Source: Parasulfitobacter algicola (GTDB lineage Bacteria; Pseudomonadota; Alphaproteobacteria; Rhodobacterales; Rhodobacteraceae). From it: DNA of 64,000 nt. The notes under the pieces were generated by a model. It was given only the letters and a program-made list of their open reading frames with translations. It did not search any database and was not told the DNA's origin. Where the stretch lies: the NCBI RefSeq assembly GCF_013315265.1, contig NZ_JABUFE010000004.1:124001-188000 (forward strand), given 5' to 3'. The translations under genes and the position numbers were made by a program. This document shows, piece by piece, positions 29,375 through 38,966 of this stretch; positions within the stretch are counted from its first letter, which is position 1; the number at the start of each line of letters is the position of its first letter.

Positions 29375-30517
29375 TTAAAAAGCGTCGAACTTGCCATCCG
29401 CATTGATACGGGTCAGAAAAACGCTATCCATTCCTTGATTATCCCCCGATCCGAAAATCAACTCAGCGCCATTAAGATCAATTTTTTCAAGTTTGCTCAT
29501 GGCTTTCATAAGTTCTTCACGGGTCACTTCGGGGCCAGCTTGACGAAGAGCTTCAATCGCCAGGCGACCAACAATATAACCTTCTAAAGACACGAATTCG
29601 GGTTCTGCAGCAGGATCAATCGCGCTTAATGCAGCCTGATATTGGGCCACGACTGGCAAAGAATTATCCCATGGAAACGGAACAACCTGCGAGATAATAA
29701 CACCTTCGCCATCCGGACCAAGCTCATGGGCAAGCGCATTTGAGCCAACAAATGAAATTGTCACGAACTCTGGGTCAAACTTTAGTTTTCTGGACAGCCG
29801 TACAAATTCTGCAATCGGCTTATAAGATCCGACCATTACAACAGCATCTGGCTTGGCTCTTTTAATATCCAGAAGTGCTGATTTTACAGCTGTGGTGTTG
29901 CGTGTATATGTTCCTTCGGCCACCAAAGTCATATTACGACGTTCTAATGCGGCTGTCACACCAGCCAAACCGACACGTCCGAAACCATCATCCTGATACA
30001 GAATGGCGATATTTTTCATGCCGTTCTCATCGACCAGATGGCGAATCCACTCTTCAGTTTCCGCGCCATATGATGCGCGCACATTCAGAACATTTTCCAA
30101 GCCTGCATCGCGAAGAAATCCCGCACCGGTAAATGGCCCGATCAAGGGTATCATCGCATCTGTTGTAATGGGTTGAATGGCCTTTGTCGTTGGCGTTCCA
30201 ACCGAACCAATAAGGCCAATGTATTTATCGCTTTCAATAACATCGCGAACCTGGACGATAGACCGATCAGGTTCATACCCGTCATCCATACTTTCCAGCG
30301 CCAGTTTGCGGCCATATACGCCACCAGCTTTATTCACTTCTTCAAATGCTGCTAAAATTCCACGTCGCATTCCTGCCCCAAGCGACCCTGCAGGGCCTTC
30401 AAGTGCAGCTACTTGTGCGAAGCTAATGGAATCTGATGTGACCCCTTCATTCGCAAATAGCGGTGTTGTTGCAAGCGATACGGCAACCGTTAATATTAGG
30501 GGTCGACCAAACTTCAT
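29375..30517 (-). CDS. Periplasmic ligand-binding protein, LivK-like (Peripla_BP_6), next to a chemoreceptor
   Basis: A 380-residue secreted binding protein. The ATG at 30517 has a GGAG site 11 bases upstream and begins a signal peptide (MKFGRPLILTVAVSLATTPL); the in-frame start at 30550 only adds an unlikely leader. Family features are ISFAQVAALEGPAGSLGAGM, GLIGSVGTPTTKAIQPI, IAILYQDDGFGRVGLAGV and KPDAVVMVGSYKPIAEFVR. Such proteins normally feed Liv-type ABC importers or act as receptors. No permease or ATPase gene is adjacent. Instead the next gene on the strand is a chemoreceptor, so indirect ligand sensing is a reasonable reading. The ligand class, amino acid or other carboxylate, is not shown. 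Confidence 0.85.
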   Translation of the reverse strand: MKFGRPLILTVAVSLATTPLFANEGVTSDSISFAQVAALEGPAGSLGAGMRRGILAAFEEVNKAGGVYGRKLALESMDDGYEPDRSIVQVRDVIESDKYIGLIGSVGTPTTKAIQPITTDAMIPLIGPFTGAGFLRDAGLENVLNVRASYGAETEEWIRHLVDENGMKNIAILYQDDGFGRVGLAGVTAALERRNMTLVAEGTYTRNTTAVKSALLDIKRAKPDAVVMVGSYKPIAEFVRLSRKLKFDPEFVTISFVGSNALAHELGPDGEGVIISQVVPFPWDNSLPVVAQYQAALSAIDPAAEPEFVSLEGYIVGRLAIEALRQAGPEVTREELMKAMSKLEKIDLNGAELIFGSGDNQGMDSVFLTRINADGKFDAF

Positions 30518-30846
30518 TTCTGACACTCCATAAACTGAATCACCTGACAAGCATTGGTCGTAATGATTAAGCCATGGTTATTTCGTGTGTCCCACAAGGT
30601 CGAAAATCAGGAAAATTTGAAGTATCACTAACACTATCGATCGTGGTGTCAGTGCATATTTAAATAAAAACCATGGGATTCTACACAGTCAACTTGCAAC
30701 ATTGCGACCCTGCAATTTACTGGCGTCATATCCAACAAGCTTTGGCAAAAAGCCAATTTTACATAACCCTATCAGCTTGCAAAGCCATATGAGCCGCGAC
30801 AATCTTCTGGCGATTATTCAGGTATAAGTTAGAAGCCTTATATCGC
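30518..30846. other. Non-coding gap between valS and the binding-protein gene
   Basis: These 329 AT-rich bases hold no convincing gene. They must contain the promoter of the binding-protein/chemoreceptor unit and the 3' end of valS; both are on the minus strand. A small hairpin, TTGGC-AAAAA-GCCAA at 30742-30756 followed by TTTT on the plus strand, is too weak and wrongly oriented to be called a terminator. I see no tRNA or repeat here. Confidence 0.5.
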
Positions 30847-33800
30847 CTAACCCAGCTCGGCCAGCCGTTCTAGCGCGGCCTTGACCTTGGTCGCCTCGCC
30901 CTCACGTGCGGCCAGGTTTTCGCGGGCCTCGGCCACCACATCCTCGGGCGCGCTGGCCACGAATTTGGGGTTGTTTACCCGGCCTTTCAGCCCGCCGATT
31001 TCCTTTTCCAGCTTACCCAGGCTTTTTTCCAGCCGCGCCTTTTCCTCGCCCACGTCGATGATATCGGCCAGCGGCAGCGCAAAGGTGCCGCCCTCAACCG
31101 CTAGGGTCACGCAACCCTTAGGCAACGTGTCCACTTGCGCCAGGCTTTCAATCCGCGCCAGCCGCTTGATCAGCGCCTCATTGCGCTCCCAAGCCCCCCG
31201 ACCGGTCGCGTCAAGCTCGGTCATCAGCATCGGGATACGCAGACCCACAGGCACGTGCATTTCGCCGCGGGCAGACCGGATCGCCTCGATCAGGCTGATC
31301 ACCCAGTTCATCTCGTGATCGGCTTTTTCATCAACAATATCAGAGGCTTGATAGGCAGGCCAATCCGCATGAACTAGCATCTTGTCGCGCTTGCCCCACA
31401 GCTCTTCGGTGATGAATGGCATAATCGGATGCAGCAGGATCAGGCACTGGTCCAGCACCCAGCCCATAACCTTTTGCGTTTCCTCGCGCTTGGCCGCGTC
31501 ATCGCCAGACAGTAGGGGTTTTGAGAACTCAACATACCAGTCGCAGACCTTGCCCCAAACAAAGGCGTAAAGCGTATTGGCGGCATCGTTAAAGCGGAAG
31601 GCCGTCAGCGCCGCGTCGACCTCTTCCCGGACGCGGGCGGTTTCGCCGATGATCCAGCGGTTCAGCGTTTCCTGCGCGTCGGGCAGGCTGTCGTGTTTGC
31701 CAAGTGCGTCGTTCATCTCGGCAAAGCGGAAGGCGTTCCACAGTTTGGTGCCAAAGTTGCGATAGCCCGCGATGCGCTGCGTCGACAGCTTCAGATCGCG
31801 GCCCATAGCGGCCATCGCCGTCAGCGTAAAGCGCACGGCATCGGCGCCATATTCGTCAATCAATTCAAGGGGATCGAGCACATTGCCCAGCGATTTCGAC
31901 ATCTTCTTGCCCTTCTCATCGCGGACAAGAGCGTGGACATAGACGGTGTCGAAGGGCTTTTGACCCACCACCGCATATTGCATCATCATCATCCGCGCGA
32001 CCCAGAAAAAGATGATGTCAAAGCCGGTCACCAACACGCTGGTGGGGAAGTATTTTTTCAGCTCAGGTGTGTCTTCGGGCCACCCCAGAGTGCCAATGGG
32101 CCAGAGCCCGGACGAGAACCACGTGTCGAGGACATCTTGATCTCTACGAAGACTAATTGTAATTGTTTGCTCTTCTGTTTCTTTATCATTTTTAACATTA
32201 AATCGCCACTTACGTGACTGCTCTAGTCGTTGAACTGGGTACAAATTTTCAAGGTTGGTACCCTCCATCATCTCACGAAACTGGGCATAGTCATCATCTG
32301 TAATGGGCCAAGTTGGCTCAGGTTCTGTCAATAATTCTTCCACAATAATTTCAGCATGTGGAAAAAGATTTTGATAATAAAACAGTGCGTCAGATCTAAG
32401 GCTAGGAAAATCTTTGTCACAAAAAAACTTAGAACCTGTCTGCGAATATCTACCATTCTCATTTTTTGAGTAATCTGGCCCGTACCAAACCGGAATCTGA
32501 TGCCCCCACCAAAGCTGGCGGCTGATCGTCCAGGGCTCGATATTTTCCAGCCAGTTGAAATAAACCTTCTTATGCTGCTCGGGCAGGATCTCGGTTTCGC
32601 CATTGCGCACGGCATCAATCGCGGGCCTTACGATTTTGGCGGTATCGACAAACCATTGATCGGTCAGCATCGGCTCGATCACGACCTTGGACCGGTCGCC
32701 AAAGGGCTGCATGATTTTCTTGTTTTCGACGTATGGCACCATCCGAGGTCCCGGCTCGGGGGCCGGGACTGCGCCCGCGTCATCATCCGTGCTGTCCCGG
32801 ACTTGATCCGGGACCTCTACCATCACCGCCAACCCCTCGGCTGTGATATCGGCCACAACGCGTTTGCGGGCATCGAAGCGGTCCAGCCCGCGGTATTCGT
32901 CGGGCACCAGGTTCATCGCGGCGACCATAGCCTCGTCCCAGTGTAGTTCGCCATTGGCGATTTTCTGAGCCTTTTCAGCTTCTTCCGCATAGGGGGCGCC
33001 GTCAGCGCGCATGTGACCTTTGGTGTCCATCAGCGCATACATCGGGATGTTGCCGCGCTTGGCGACGGCGTAGTCGTTAAAGTCATGCGCCCCGGTGATC
33101 TTGACCGCGCCAGAACCGAAATCGGGATCAGGATATTCATCGGTGATGATCGGGATCAGGCGGCGATGTTCCTTGGGGCCCACCGGAATTTCGCAAAGTT
33201 TTCCGACAATTGGCGCATAGCGTTCGTCGTCGGGGTGCACCGCAACAGCCCCATCCCCCAGCATGGTTTCAGGCCGTGTGGTGGCGATACTGATATAATC
33301 GCGCTGTTCTTCCAGCGTGATATTCCCATCCTCGTCCCGCTCGACATAGGTATAGGTTTCGCCGCCCGCCAGCGGGTACTTGAAGTGCCACATGTGGCCG
33401 TCGACTTCGATATTTTCGACCTCAAGATCACTGATCGCCGTTTCGAACTTGGGGTCCCAGTTGACCAGCCGCTTGCCGCGATAGATCAGGCCTTTGTTAT
33501 ACATATCGACAAAGACTTTGATGACGGCGTCGTGAAAGTTGCCCTCTTCGCCCGCGGGGGCGCCTTCGGCGCCGGACATCGTAAAGGCGTTGCGCGACCA
33601 GTCGCAGCTGGCGCCAAGGCGTTTGAGCTGATCAATGATCGTGCCGCCGGATTTTTGCTTTTGCTGCCAGACGAGGTCGGTGAATTCCTCACGGCTCATG
33701 TCCGTGCGGCGGCGGTTGGTTTTGGCCAGTTCGCGTTCGACGACCATTTGCGTGGCTATACCTGCGTGGTCCTGGCCCGGCTGCCACAGGGTGTCAAAGC

Positions 33801-34017
33801 CGCGCATCCGGTGCCAGCGAACCAGGATATCCTGCAGGGTGTTGTTGAAGGCGTGGCCCATGTGCAGGCTGCCCGTGACATTCGGCGGCGGGATCATGAT
33901 GCAGAAGGTTTCATCTCGGCTGGCATTGGCCCCGGCTTTGAAACACCCGGCCTCTTCCCAGGCTTTGTAAAGGCGCGCCTCGGCTTCAGTTGCGTTGAAT
34001 GTCTTTTCCATCGGCAT
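30847..34017 (-). CDS. valS: Valine-tRNA ligase with two unusual internal segments
   Basis: About 1056 residues from the ATG at 34017 ([20 protein letters not shown]); an in-frame extension to 34149 is unsupported. Class I motifs are present: HMGH in [14 protein letters not shown] in KKMSKSLGN, the editing domain with [10 protein letters not shown], and a C-terminal coiled coil ([19 protein letters not shown]). The enzyme charges tRNA-Val in the cytoplasm. Two oddities stand out. About residues 400-430 are encoded by paired palindromes that look like an inserted repeat. About residues 513-628 (32130-32480) are encoded by AT-rich DNA inside an otherwise very GC-rich gene. Both stay in frame and the catalytic motifs are intact, so the gene is probably functional. 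Its composition differs from all neighbours. Confidence 0.96.
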   Translation of the reverse strand: MPMEKTFNATEAEARLYKAWEEAGCFKAGANASRDETFCIMIPPPNVTGSLHMGHAFNNTLQDILVRWHRMRGFDTLWQPGQDHAGIATQMVVERELAKTNRRRTDMSREEFTDLVWQQKQKSGGTIIDQLKRLGASCDWSRNAFTMSGAEGAPAGEEGNFHDAVIKVFVDMYNKGLIYRGKRLVNWDPKFETAISDLEVENIEVDGHMWHFKYPLAGGETYTYVERDEDGNITLEEQRDYISIATTRPETMLGDGAVAVHPDDERYAPIVGKLCEIPVGPKEHRRLIPIITDEYPDPDFGSGAVKITGAHDFNDYAVAKRGNIPMYALMDTKGHMRADGAPYAEEAEKAQKIANGELHWDEAMVAAMNLVPDEYRGLDRFDARKRVVADITAEGLAVMVEVPDQVRDSTDDDAGAVPAPEPGPRMVPYVENKKIMQPFGDRSKVVIEPMLTDQWFVDTAKIVRPAIDAVRNGETEILPEQHKKVYFNWLENIEPWTISRQLWWGHQIPVWYGPDYSKNENGRYSQTGSKFFCDKDFPSLRSDALFYYQNLFPHAEIIVEELLTEPEPTWPITDDDYAQFREMMEGTNLENLYPVQRLEQSRKWRFNVKNDKETEEQTITISLRRDQDVLDTWFSSGLWPIGTLGWPEDTPELKKYFPTSVLVTGFDIIFFWVARMMMMQYAVVGQKPFDTVYVHALVRDEKGKKMSKSLGNVLDPLELIDEYGADAVRFTLTAMAAMGRDLKLSTQRIAGYRNFGTKLWNAFRFAEMNDALGKHDSLPDAQETLNRWIIGETARVREEVDAALTAFRFNDAANTLYAFVWGKVCDWYVEFSKPLLSGDDAAKREETQKVMGWVLDQCLILLHPIMPFITEELWGKRDKMLVHADWPAYQASDIVDEKADHEMNWVISLIEAIRSARGEMHVPVGLRIPMLMTELDATGRGAWERNEALIKRLARIESLAQVDTLPKGCVTLAVEGGTFALPLADIIDVGEEKARLEKSLGKLEKEIGGLKGRVNNPKFVASAPEDVVAEARENLAAREGEATKVKAALERLAELG
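32130..32480 (-). other. AT-rich patch inside valS
   Basis: Sample lines counted by hand give 19, 27, 19 and 22 G+C per 60 bases (32161, 32281, 32341 and 32401), against 35 at 33001 and 44 at 30901 in the same gene. The patch encodes a segment starting [17 protein letters not shown] and ending near [18 protein letters not shown], just before the conserved [13 protein letters not shown]. It may be an insertion or a retained stretch of an older allele. Confidence 0.75.
32748..32814. repeat. Pair of GTCCCGG palindromes inserted in valS
   Basis: Two perfect eight-base-pair hairpins sit 24 bases apart: GTCCCGGC-TCGGGG-GCCGGGAC at 32748-32769 and GTCCCGGA-CTTGA-TCCGGGAC at 32794-32814. The second matches a palindrome I know as a frequent intergenic repeat in alphaproteobacterial genomes. 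Here both are translated in frame, giving a Pro/Asp/Gly-rich stretch ([18 protein letters not shown] and following). Confidence 0.75.
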
Positions 34018-34205
34018 ATGGGTCTGTCCCGTCATCTGGTTTGACGGACCATCTAGCGAATGAAAGGGCAAAGGGAAAGGGGGCGCGTCTGTCGTACCGT
34101 CTATCTTGTCTAAACCAGCAAGCGCGCCGACAGAACCAATCGCTGCCACTGGACAGCGCGTTCAGGAAGACTAATGTCGCGATGAACAGCAAACAAAGGT
34201 GTATC

Positions 34206-36503
34206 ATGGAAAAGTTCGGGAAAAGTCAGGCCGTTCGGCGTGTGGAAGACGTGCGTTTTCTGACCGGACACGGTCGCTATGTGGATGACATTACGCCGAA
34301 TGATGCGCTCCATGCCTTTGTTTTCCGATCATCCGTGGCACATGCGCAAATCAATAAGTTGAATACGGATGATGCCAAATCATCTGCTGGCGTCCATATG
34401 GTTCTGACTGCAGACGATCTTGAGGCCGCAGGATTAAAGCTGAACATGCATTCCAATACTGTCAAAAATATCGATGGCAGCCGTGGTGCTGCGCCAAAAC
34501 GCCCGCTTCTTGCCAAAGATCGCGTGCGGTTTGTGGGTGAACCTATCGCAGTGATCATCGCCGACACGCTGGAAAAGGCCAAAGATGCGGCAGAGCTGAT
34601 CGAATTTGACTATGACGATTTACCCACGCATGTCAGTGTCACCCCCGGGGGGCCTGAGTTGCACCCCGAAGCGCCTGATAATGTTGCCTTTACCTATGGC
34701 AAAGGCGATTTGTCTGTCGTCGAGGATACCTTTGCAAAAGCGGCCCATGTGGTGGAAATGCAAATCGACGACAACCGCATCATCGTCAGTTCTATGGAAC
34801 CACGCGGATGTTGGGCAGAATGGACTGATAATCGCCTGCATCTTTGTGTGAACGGGCAAGGCGTGTGGGATCAGAAAGATGCATTGGCCCGTACCTTTGG
34901 GATGGATGCAGAACAAATCCGCGTGACAAATCCTGATGTGGGTGGCGGGTTCGGGATGAAGGCGATGACCTATCCTGAATATTATATTGTTCCCCATGCG
35001 GCCCGCGCCCTTGGCAGACCCATCCGCTGGATGAGCGAACGAACAGAAGCCATGCTAAGCGATAATGCCGGGCGCGATCTGACCTCAACCGTTGCGCTGG
35101 CATTTGACGCCAATCACAAGATTAGCGCCTATCGCGTTGATACGCTGTGCAATCTGGGCGCTTATAATTCAGAACTTGGACAAGCCATTCAATCCGATCT
35201 GTTCGCCAAAGTTCTGATGGGGACATACGATGTGCAGACCACATGGCTGGGGGTCAAGGGCATCTATACCAATACCACTCAGGTCGATGCATACCGTGGT
35301 GCAGGTCGGCCCGAAGCAATTTATGCCCTTGAACGCGCTATTGATAATGCCGCGCGGGTCCTGGGTGTCGATCCATGGGATTTGCGGCGGAAAAACTTTA
35401 TCAAGCCCAACCAGTTCCCATATAAAACGGCAACGGGTGAATTATACGACGTTGGCGATTTTGATCGCGTGCTCAGCCGGGTCGAGATTGAAGCCGACAA
35501 AGCAGGTTTCCCTGCCCGCAAAGCCGCAAGTAAAGCACAAGGAAAACTGCGTGGTCTTGGTTTGTGCTATTATATCGAAAGCATTCTTGGCAGCCCAACC
35601 GAAGATGCAAAAGTCACATTCAACGATGATGGAACGGCGTCTATCTATGTTGGCACCCAATCAAATGGTCAGGGTCACGAGACCGTCTTTGCCCAATTTC
35701 TTTCCGATCAAACCGGCATCCCAGCTGAAAAAATCAACGTAATCCAGGGCGATAGCGACCTGATTGCCACTGGTGGTGGAACGGGTGGGTCGCGGTCTGT
35801 CACTGTACAAAACACAGCAACCCTTGCCGCGGTCGAAACAATGATAAAGGATTTCACTGCGTTTCTGGCCGATGATCAAGGTATTGCGGCAAGCGCGATC
35901 CGTTTTGACGATGAACGCTTTCGGATTGATGGATCAAACCTGACCCCCACAATGCTGGAAATCGCCGAAATGGCTCGTGATGCCGGGCGCGATGATCTGC
36001 TAACGGTCTCAGCCCGCACAACCCTGCCCGGTCGCAGCTATCCCAACGGCGCCCATGTGGCCGAGGTTGAGATTGACTCTGATACGGGCGTTGTTCAAGT
36101 CGTGAAGTACACCGTCACCGACGATTTTGGCAATCTGATCAATCCTATGCTGGCAGAAGGGCAGGTACATGGCGGTGTCGCCCAGGGTATTGGGCAAGCC
36201 GTGATGGAACGTGTTGTCTATGATGAGGACGGCCAATTGCTGACGGCCAGCTTTATGGATTACGGCCTGCCACGTGCAAACGATATGCCGATGGTGGCCT
36301 TTTATTCTGAACCCGTGCCTTCAACAGCGAACCCGATGGGGATGAAGGGCTGTGGCGAAGCAGGCACAGTTGGGGCGCTTGCTGCGGTTGCCAATGCTGT
36401 GTTGGATGCAGTTTGGGACGAAGGGATTTACAAAGTGGATATGCCATTTACGCCCAATCGGGTATGGACCATATTACAAGAGGCAAAAGGTGCCGCTGCG
36501 TGA
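34206..36503 (+). CDS. Molybdopterin-binding large subunit of the xanthine dehydrogenase/CoxL family
   Basis: A 765-residue molybdenum hydroxylase large subunit. The start at 34206 has an AAAGG site and gives MEKFGKSQAVRRVEDVRFLTG; a longer frame overlaps the promoter region. Cofactor motifs are PDVGGGFGMKAMTYPEYY, AYRGAGRPEAIY and GCGEAGTVGALAAVANAV with the probable catalytic glutamate. The AYRGAGR loop is that of form II enzymes, not the AYRCSFR of true CO dehydrogenase. These proteins normally work with a FAD subunit and a 2Fe-2S subunit. Neither is encoded beside it, so partners must lie elsewhere. Its GTG-started neighbour overlaps it by 14 bases. The substrate is unknown, presumably an aromatic, purine or aldehyde compound. 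Confidence 0.92.
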   Translation: MEKFGKSQAVRRVEDVRFLTGHGRYVDDITPNDALHAFVFRSSVAHAQINKLNTDDAKSSAGVHMVLTADDLEAAGLKLNMHSNTVKNIDGSRGAAPKRPLLAKDRVRFVGEPIAVIIADTLEKAKDAAELIEFDYDDLPTHVSVTPGGPELHPEAPDNVAFTYGKGDLSVVEDTFAKAAHVVEMQIDDNRIIVSSMEPRGCWAEWTDNRLHLCVNGQGVWDQKDALARTFGMDAEQIRVTNPDVGGGFGMKAMTYPEYYIVPHAARALGRPIRWMSERTEAMLSDNAGRDLTSTVALAFDANHKISAYRVDTLCNLGAYNSELGQAIQSDLFAKVLMGTYDVQTTWLGVKGIYTNTTQVDAYRGAGRPEAIYALERAIDNAARVLGVDPWDLRRKNFIKPNQFPYKTATGELYDVGDFDRVLSRVEIEADKAGFPARKAASKAQGKLRGLGLCYYIESILGSPTEDAKVTFNDDGTASIYVGTQSNGQGHETVFAQFLSDQTGIPAEKINVIQGDSDLIATGGGTGGSRSVTVQNTATLAAVETMIKDFTAFLADDQGIAASAIRFDDERFRIDGSNLTPTMLEIAEMARDAGRDDLLTVSARTTLPGRSYPNGAHVAEVEIDSDTGVVQVVKYTVTDDFGNLINPMLAEGQVHGGVAQGIGQAVMERVVYDEDGQLLTASFMDYGLPRANDMPMVAFYSEPVPSTANPMGMKGCGEAGTVGALAAVANAVLDAVWDEGIYKVDMPFTPNRVWTILQEAKGAAA

Positions 36504-37548
36504 TCAATTGCTGGGCCTTGTCGGGCACAGTCCAGACATAAACACAGATATCCCACCGCATCCTCGGGGGCGTGTGGACCATTTGATCATTCTTGATGGT
36601 ACCTTATCGTCATCGCGACCCGGGCATGAAACAAACGCAGGCCAGGCTTATAACGTCATCAAGCGCATAAAATCCCGAAAATTCATGTCACTTTATTATG
36701 CACCTGGATTGCAATTTCACGATGTACGCAGTGGATTTGATGCGGCAATTGGACGTGGCATGGATACACGTATCAAAGAAGCCTATGGCTTTCTGGCATG
36801 CCGTTATCGACCCGGTGACAGAATTTTTCTGATCGGCTATTCCCGCGGTGCCTATGCGGCAAGATCGCTTGCAGGATTGATTGGACGTGTTGGATTACTT
36901 AGGTCTGAATATGCAACAGTTCGACACATTCGAAAAGCTTATCGGCGCTACAAAAATCCAGACGCTAGCGATATCGCAATAGCCTTTCGCAATGCCTATT
37001 GTCACCCGCACACCCAGATCGAAGCGTTAGCATTGTGGGAAACGGTTAAGGCCCTTGGTGTACGTCTGCCGATCATCCGTCACTTTTCAGACAGAAAACA
37101 CAGCTTTCACGATCATAAGTTAGGCGACCACGTGAACCACGGGTTTCATGCATTGGCCATCGATGAAACGCGCAAGATTTTTGAACCTATCATGTGGGAA
37201 CGCTGCGGTACGGTGGGGCCAAAAATCGAACAGATGTGGTTTCGCGGTGTGCATGGCGATATTGGCGGTCAAGTGGGTGGCTATCCTGCAGCGCGGCCCT
37301 TGTCGAATATTCCATTGGTGTGGATATTAAAAAAACTGGAAGATCTTGATGTCAAACTGCCCGCAGGCTGGCATGATGAAATCAAACAGGACGCGCTCGC
37401 ACCTTCCGTGGGTAAATGGCGCCGGGGCGGTTTTCTTTTTCTATCACGGGGAAAGCGGCGCGTCGGTATGCATAAAACAGAGATGTTTCACCCGACACTT
37501 GCACATGACATCAAAACCTTGTCTCAAATAACGCAAGCGGCCGAATAA
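36490..37548 (+). CDS. DUF2235 alpha/beta hydrolase (Tle1-like lipase fold)
   Basis: About 352 residues from a GTG at 36490 preceded by AAGAGG, giving VPLRDQLLGLVGHSPDINTD. A longer frame from 36352 would sit inside the molybdenum enzyme and adds unrelated residues. Features of the DUF2235 family are LIILDGTLSSSRPGHETNA near the start, the nucleophile elbow GYSRG with Ser118 (IFLIGYSRGAYAARSLAGLI), and WFRGVHGDIGGQVGGY, which carries the likely catalytic Asp and His. Relatives include Tle1 phospholipase effectors of type VI secretion, but there is no secretion gene or signal peptide here. A cytoplasmic esterase or lipase role is the cautious reading. The 14-base overlap suggests co-transcription with the molybdenum enzyme. 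Confidence 0.85.
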   Translation: MPLRDQLLGLVGHSPDINTDIPPHPRGRVDHLIILDGTLSSSRPGHETNAGQAYNVIKRIKSRKFMSLYYAPGLQFHDVRSGFDAAIGRGMDTRIKEAYGFLACRYRPGDRIFLIGYSRGAYAARSLAGLIGRVGLLRSEYATVRHIRKAYRRYKNPDASDIAIAFRNAYCHPHTQIEALALWETVKALGVRLPIIRHFSDRKHSFHDHKLGDHVNHGFHALAIDETRKIFEPIMWERCGTVGPKIEQMWFRGVHGDIGGQVGGYPAARPLSNIPLVWILKKLEDLDVKLPAGWHDEIKQDALAPSVGKWRRGGFLFLSRGKRRVGMHKTEMFHPTLAHDIKTLSQITQAAE

Positions 37549-37615
37549 GGTAAGAAAGCGCTTATCAGTTTTTACAGCTTTGTTTCCTGTTATTGGCCCT
37601 CATATAAAGCAAAGA

Positions 37616-37632
37616 AAACCCGACCAGGGTTT
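37616..37632 (-). terminator. Small hairpin between convergent genes
   Basis: AAACCC-GACCA-GGGTTT at 37616-37632. On the minus strand it is followed by TCTTTGCTTT, so it may end the aminotransferase transcript. A wider inverted repeat, CGCTTATCA at 37559-37567 and TGATAAGCG at 37632-37640, encloses it. The stem is short, so confidence is limited. Confidence 0.4.
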
Positions 37633-37650
37633 GATAAGCGGTTTGTTTGC

Positions 37651-38847
37651 CTAACTCCTTGCCATCAAAGTGCTTGCCGCAGTCAGTGCACCTTCACCGT
37701 GCGGGATCTTCAGCGCTTTTAACCCAGTATCCAGCGTTCCCAAAAGCCCCATCACCATATGCGCATTTACATGCCCCATGTGACCCACGCGAAAAAAACC
37801 ATCACCATTGGGATCATCAGGCGTATTCATTCCCAAACCAATCCCAAGGGTCACGCCTGCATTATTAATCATCCAATTACGCAAGGCAGTTCCATTGGGC
37901 GCGCCAATGTTGACCGATGTCACAGCATGGCTGCGTTTGGCGGGATCTGAAATGTTCAATTGCATTGGACCTTCTGTGCCCCACACCTCAAACGCGGCCC
38001 ATATCATACGCGACAGCTTTTCATGGCGGGCCCAGACGTTATCCAAACCTTCCTCAAAAATCATATCAAGTGCGGCACGCAGACCGTAAAGATGATGCGT
38101 GGGCGCAGTACCGTCGAAATACTGATAATACCCATTGGGATTGATCCGCGGGCGCCAATCCCAATAATGGGTCACGCAATCCGCTTTTTCACGCAATGTA
38201 TCTGCCTTTTCGTTAAAAAACACAAAAGACATGCCCGGTGGTGTCATCAGACCTTTTTGACTTCCGGTCACCATGACATCGACACCCCATGCGTCCATTT
38301 CAAAGACATCACAACCCAGACAGGCAATACAATCGACCATCAAAAGCGCCGGATGTCCTGACTGATCCATCGCACGGCGCAACGCAGGGATGTCATTGCG
38401 TACACTGGTTGATGTGTCGACCTGCACAGATAAAACCGCGCTGATTTTATGATCGCCATCGGCACGCAATGCATCTTCGACTTGGCTTGCATCAATATCA
38501 CCCTGCTTGCCGAAATCAATTGTCTGAACCTGCACACCCATTTTGGCGGCCATTTCACCCCAACCATGGCAAAATCGACCCGTGCCAAGGACCAAAACCG
38601 TATCACCACGGGACAATGTATTGCTTAAAGCAGCCTCCCACGCGCCGTGGCCATTGGCGACATACATCGCAACTTGCTGATCGGTGCGTGCAACCTTCTT
38701 AAGATCGGGTATCAGCGCATGGGTCATTTCGACCAGCTCACCGGCATAGATATTCGGAGCCGCACGATGCATTGCGTTCAAAACCCTGTCGGGCATAACC
38801 GAAGGCCCTGGAATAGCAAGATAATGGCGACCGTTGGCAAGGCTCAT
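37651..38847 (-). CDS. Class V aminotransferase, serine/alanine-glyoxylate type
   Basis: A 398-residue PLP enzyme. The ATG at 38847 has a CGGAGC site and starts MSLANGRHYLAIPGPSVMPD, the usual beginning of serine-glyoxylate and alanine-glyoxylate transaminases. Cofactor features are VANGHGAWEAALSNTL (phosphate contact), LLMVDCIACLGCDVFEMD (Asp to pyridine nitrogen) and VMVTGSQKGLMTPPG (Schiff-base Lys). The C-terminal FFRVGHMGHVN is also conserved. The enzyme would transfer an amino group from serine or alanine to glyoxylate, or act in a related pyruvate pathway. It stands alone between a convergent hydrolase gene and a divergent phosphatase gene. The exact amino donor is not decided by sequence. 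Confidence 0.92.
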   Translation of the reverse strand: MSLANGRHYLAIPGPSVMPDRVLNAMHRAAPNIYAGELVEMTHALIPDLKKVARTDQQVAMYVANGHGAWEAALSNTLSRGDTVLVLGTGRFCHGWGEMAAKMGVQVQTIDFGKQGDIDASQVEDALRADGDHKISAVLSVQVDTSTSVRNDIPALRRAMDQSGHPALLMVDCIACLGCDVFEMDAWGVDVMVTGSQKGLMTPPGMSFVFFNEKADTLREKADCVTHYWDWRPRINPNGYYQYFDGTAPTHHLYGLRAALDMIFEEGLDNVWARHEKLSRMIWAAFEVWGTEGPMQLNISDPAKRSHAVTSVNIGAPNGTALRNWMINNAGVTLGIGLGMNTPDDPNGDGFFRVGHMGHVNAHMVMGLLGTLDTGLKALKIPHGEGALTAASTLMARS

Positions 38848-38966
38848 GGAATAGCTCCGAAATGAATTCACACAGTGGTAATCGGGTCGGACTGCAGCGT
38901 CAATTCGCGCGCCATCTTGTCAGATAGCCCCTTTGTGCGTAGATCAACGCGATGGGAAAGGCAGCA

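Noticed and set aside
30742-30760. Terminator hairpin TTGGC-AAAAA-GCCAA with TTTT
   Set aside because: Only five base pairs, and the T run is on the plus strand, where no gene ends.
33013-34044. A 343-codon plus-strand open frame opposite valS
   Set aside because: It is a shadow of a GC-rich gene: no family motif, His/Asp/Phe-rich translation, and valS on the other strand is certain.
34206-36503. Aerobic CO dehydrogenase large subunit
   Set aside because: The active loop is AYRGAGR, not AYRCSFR, and the small and medium subunits are absent.
36490-37548. Type VI secretion phospholipase effector
   Set aside because: The fold matches DUF2235, but there is no immunity gene, VgrG, PAAR or secretion gene nearby.
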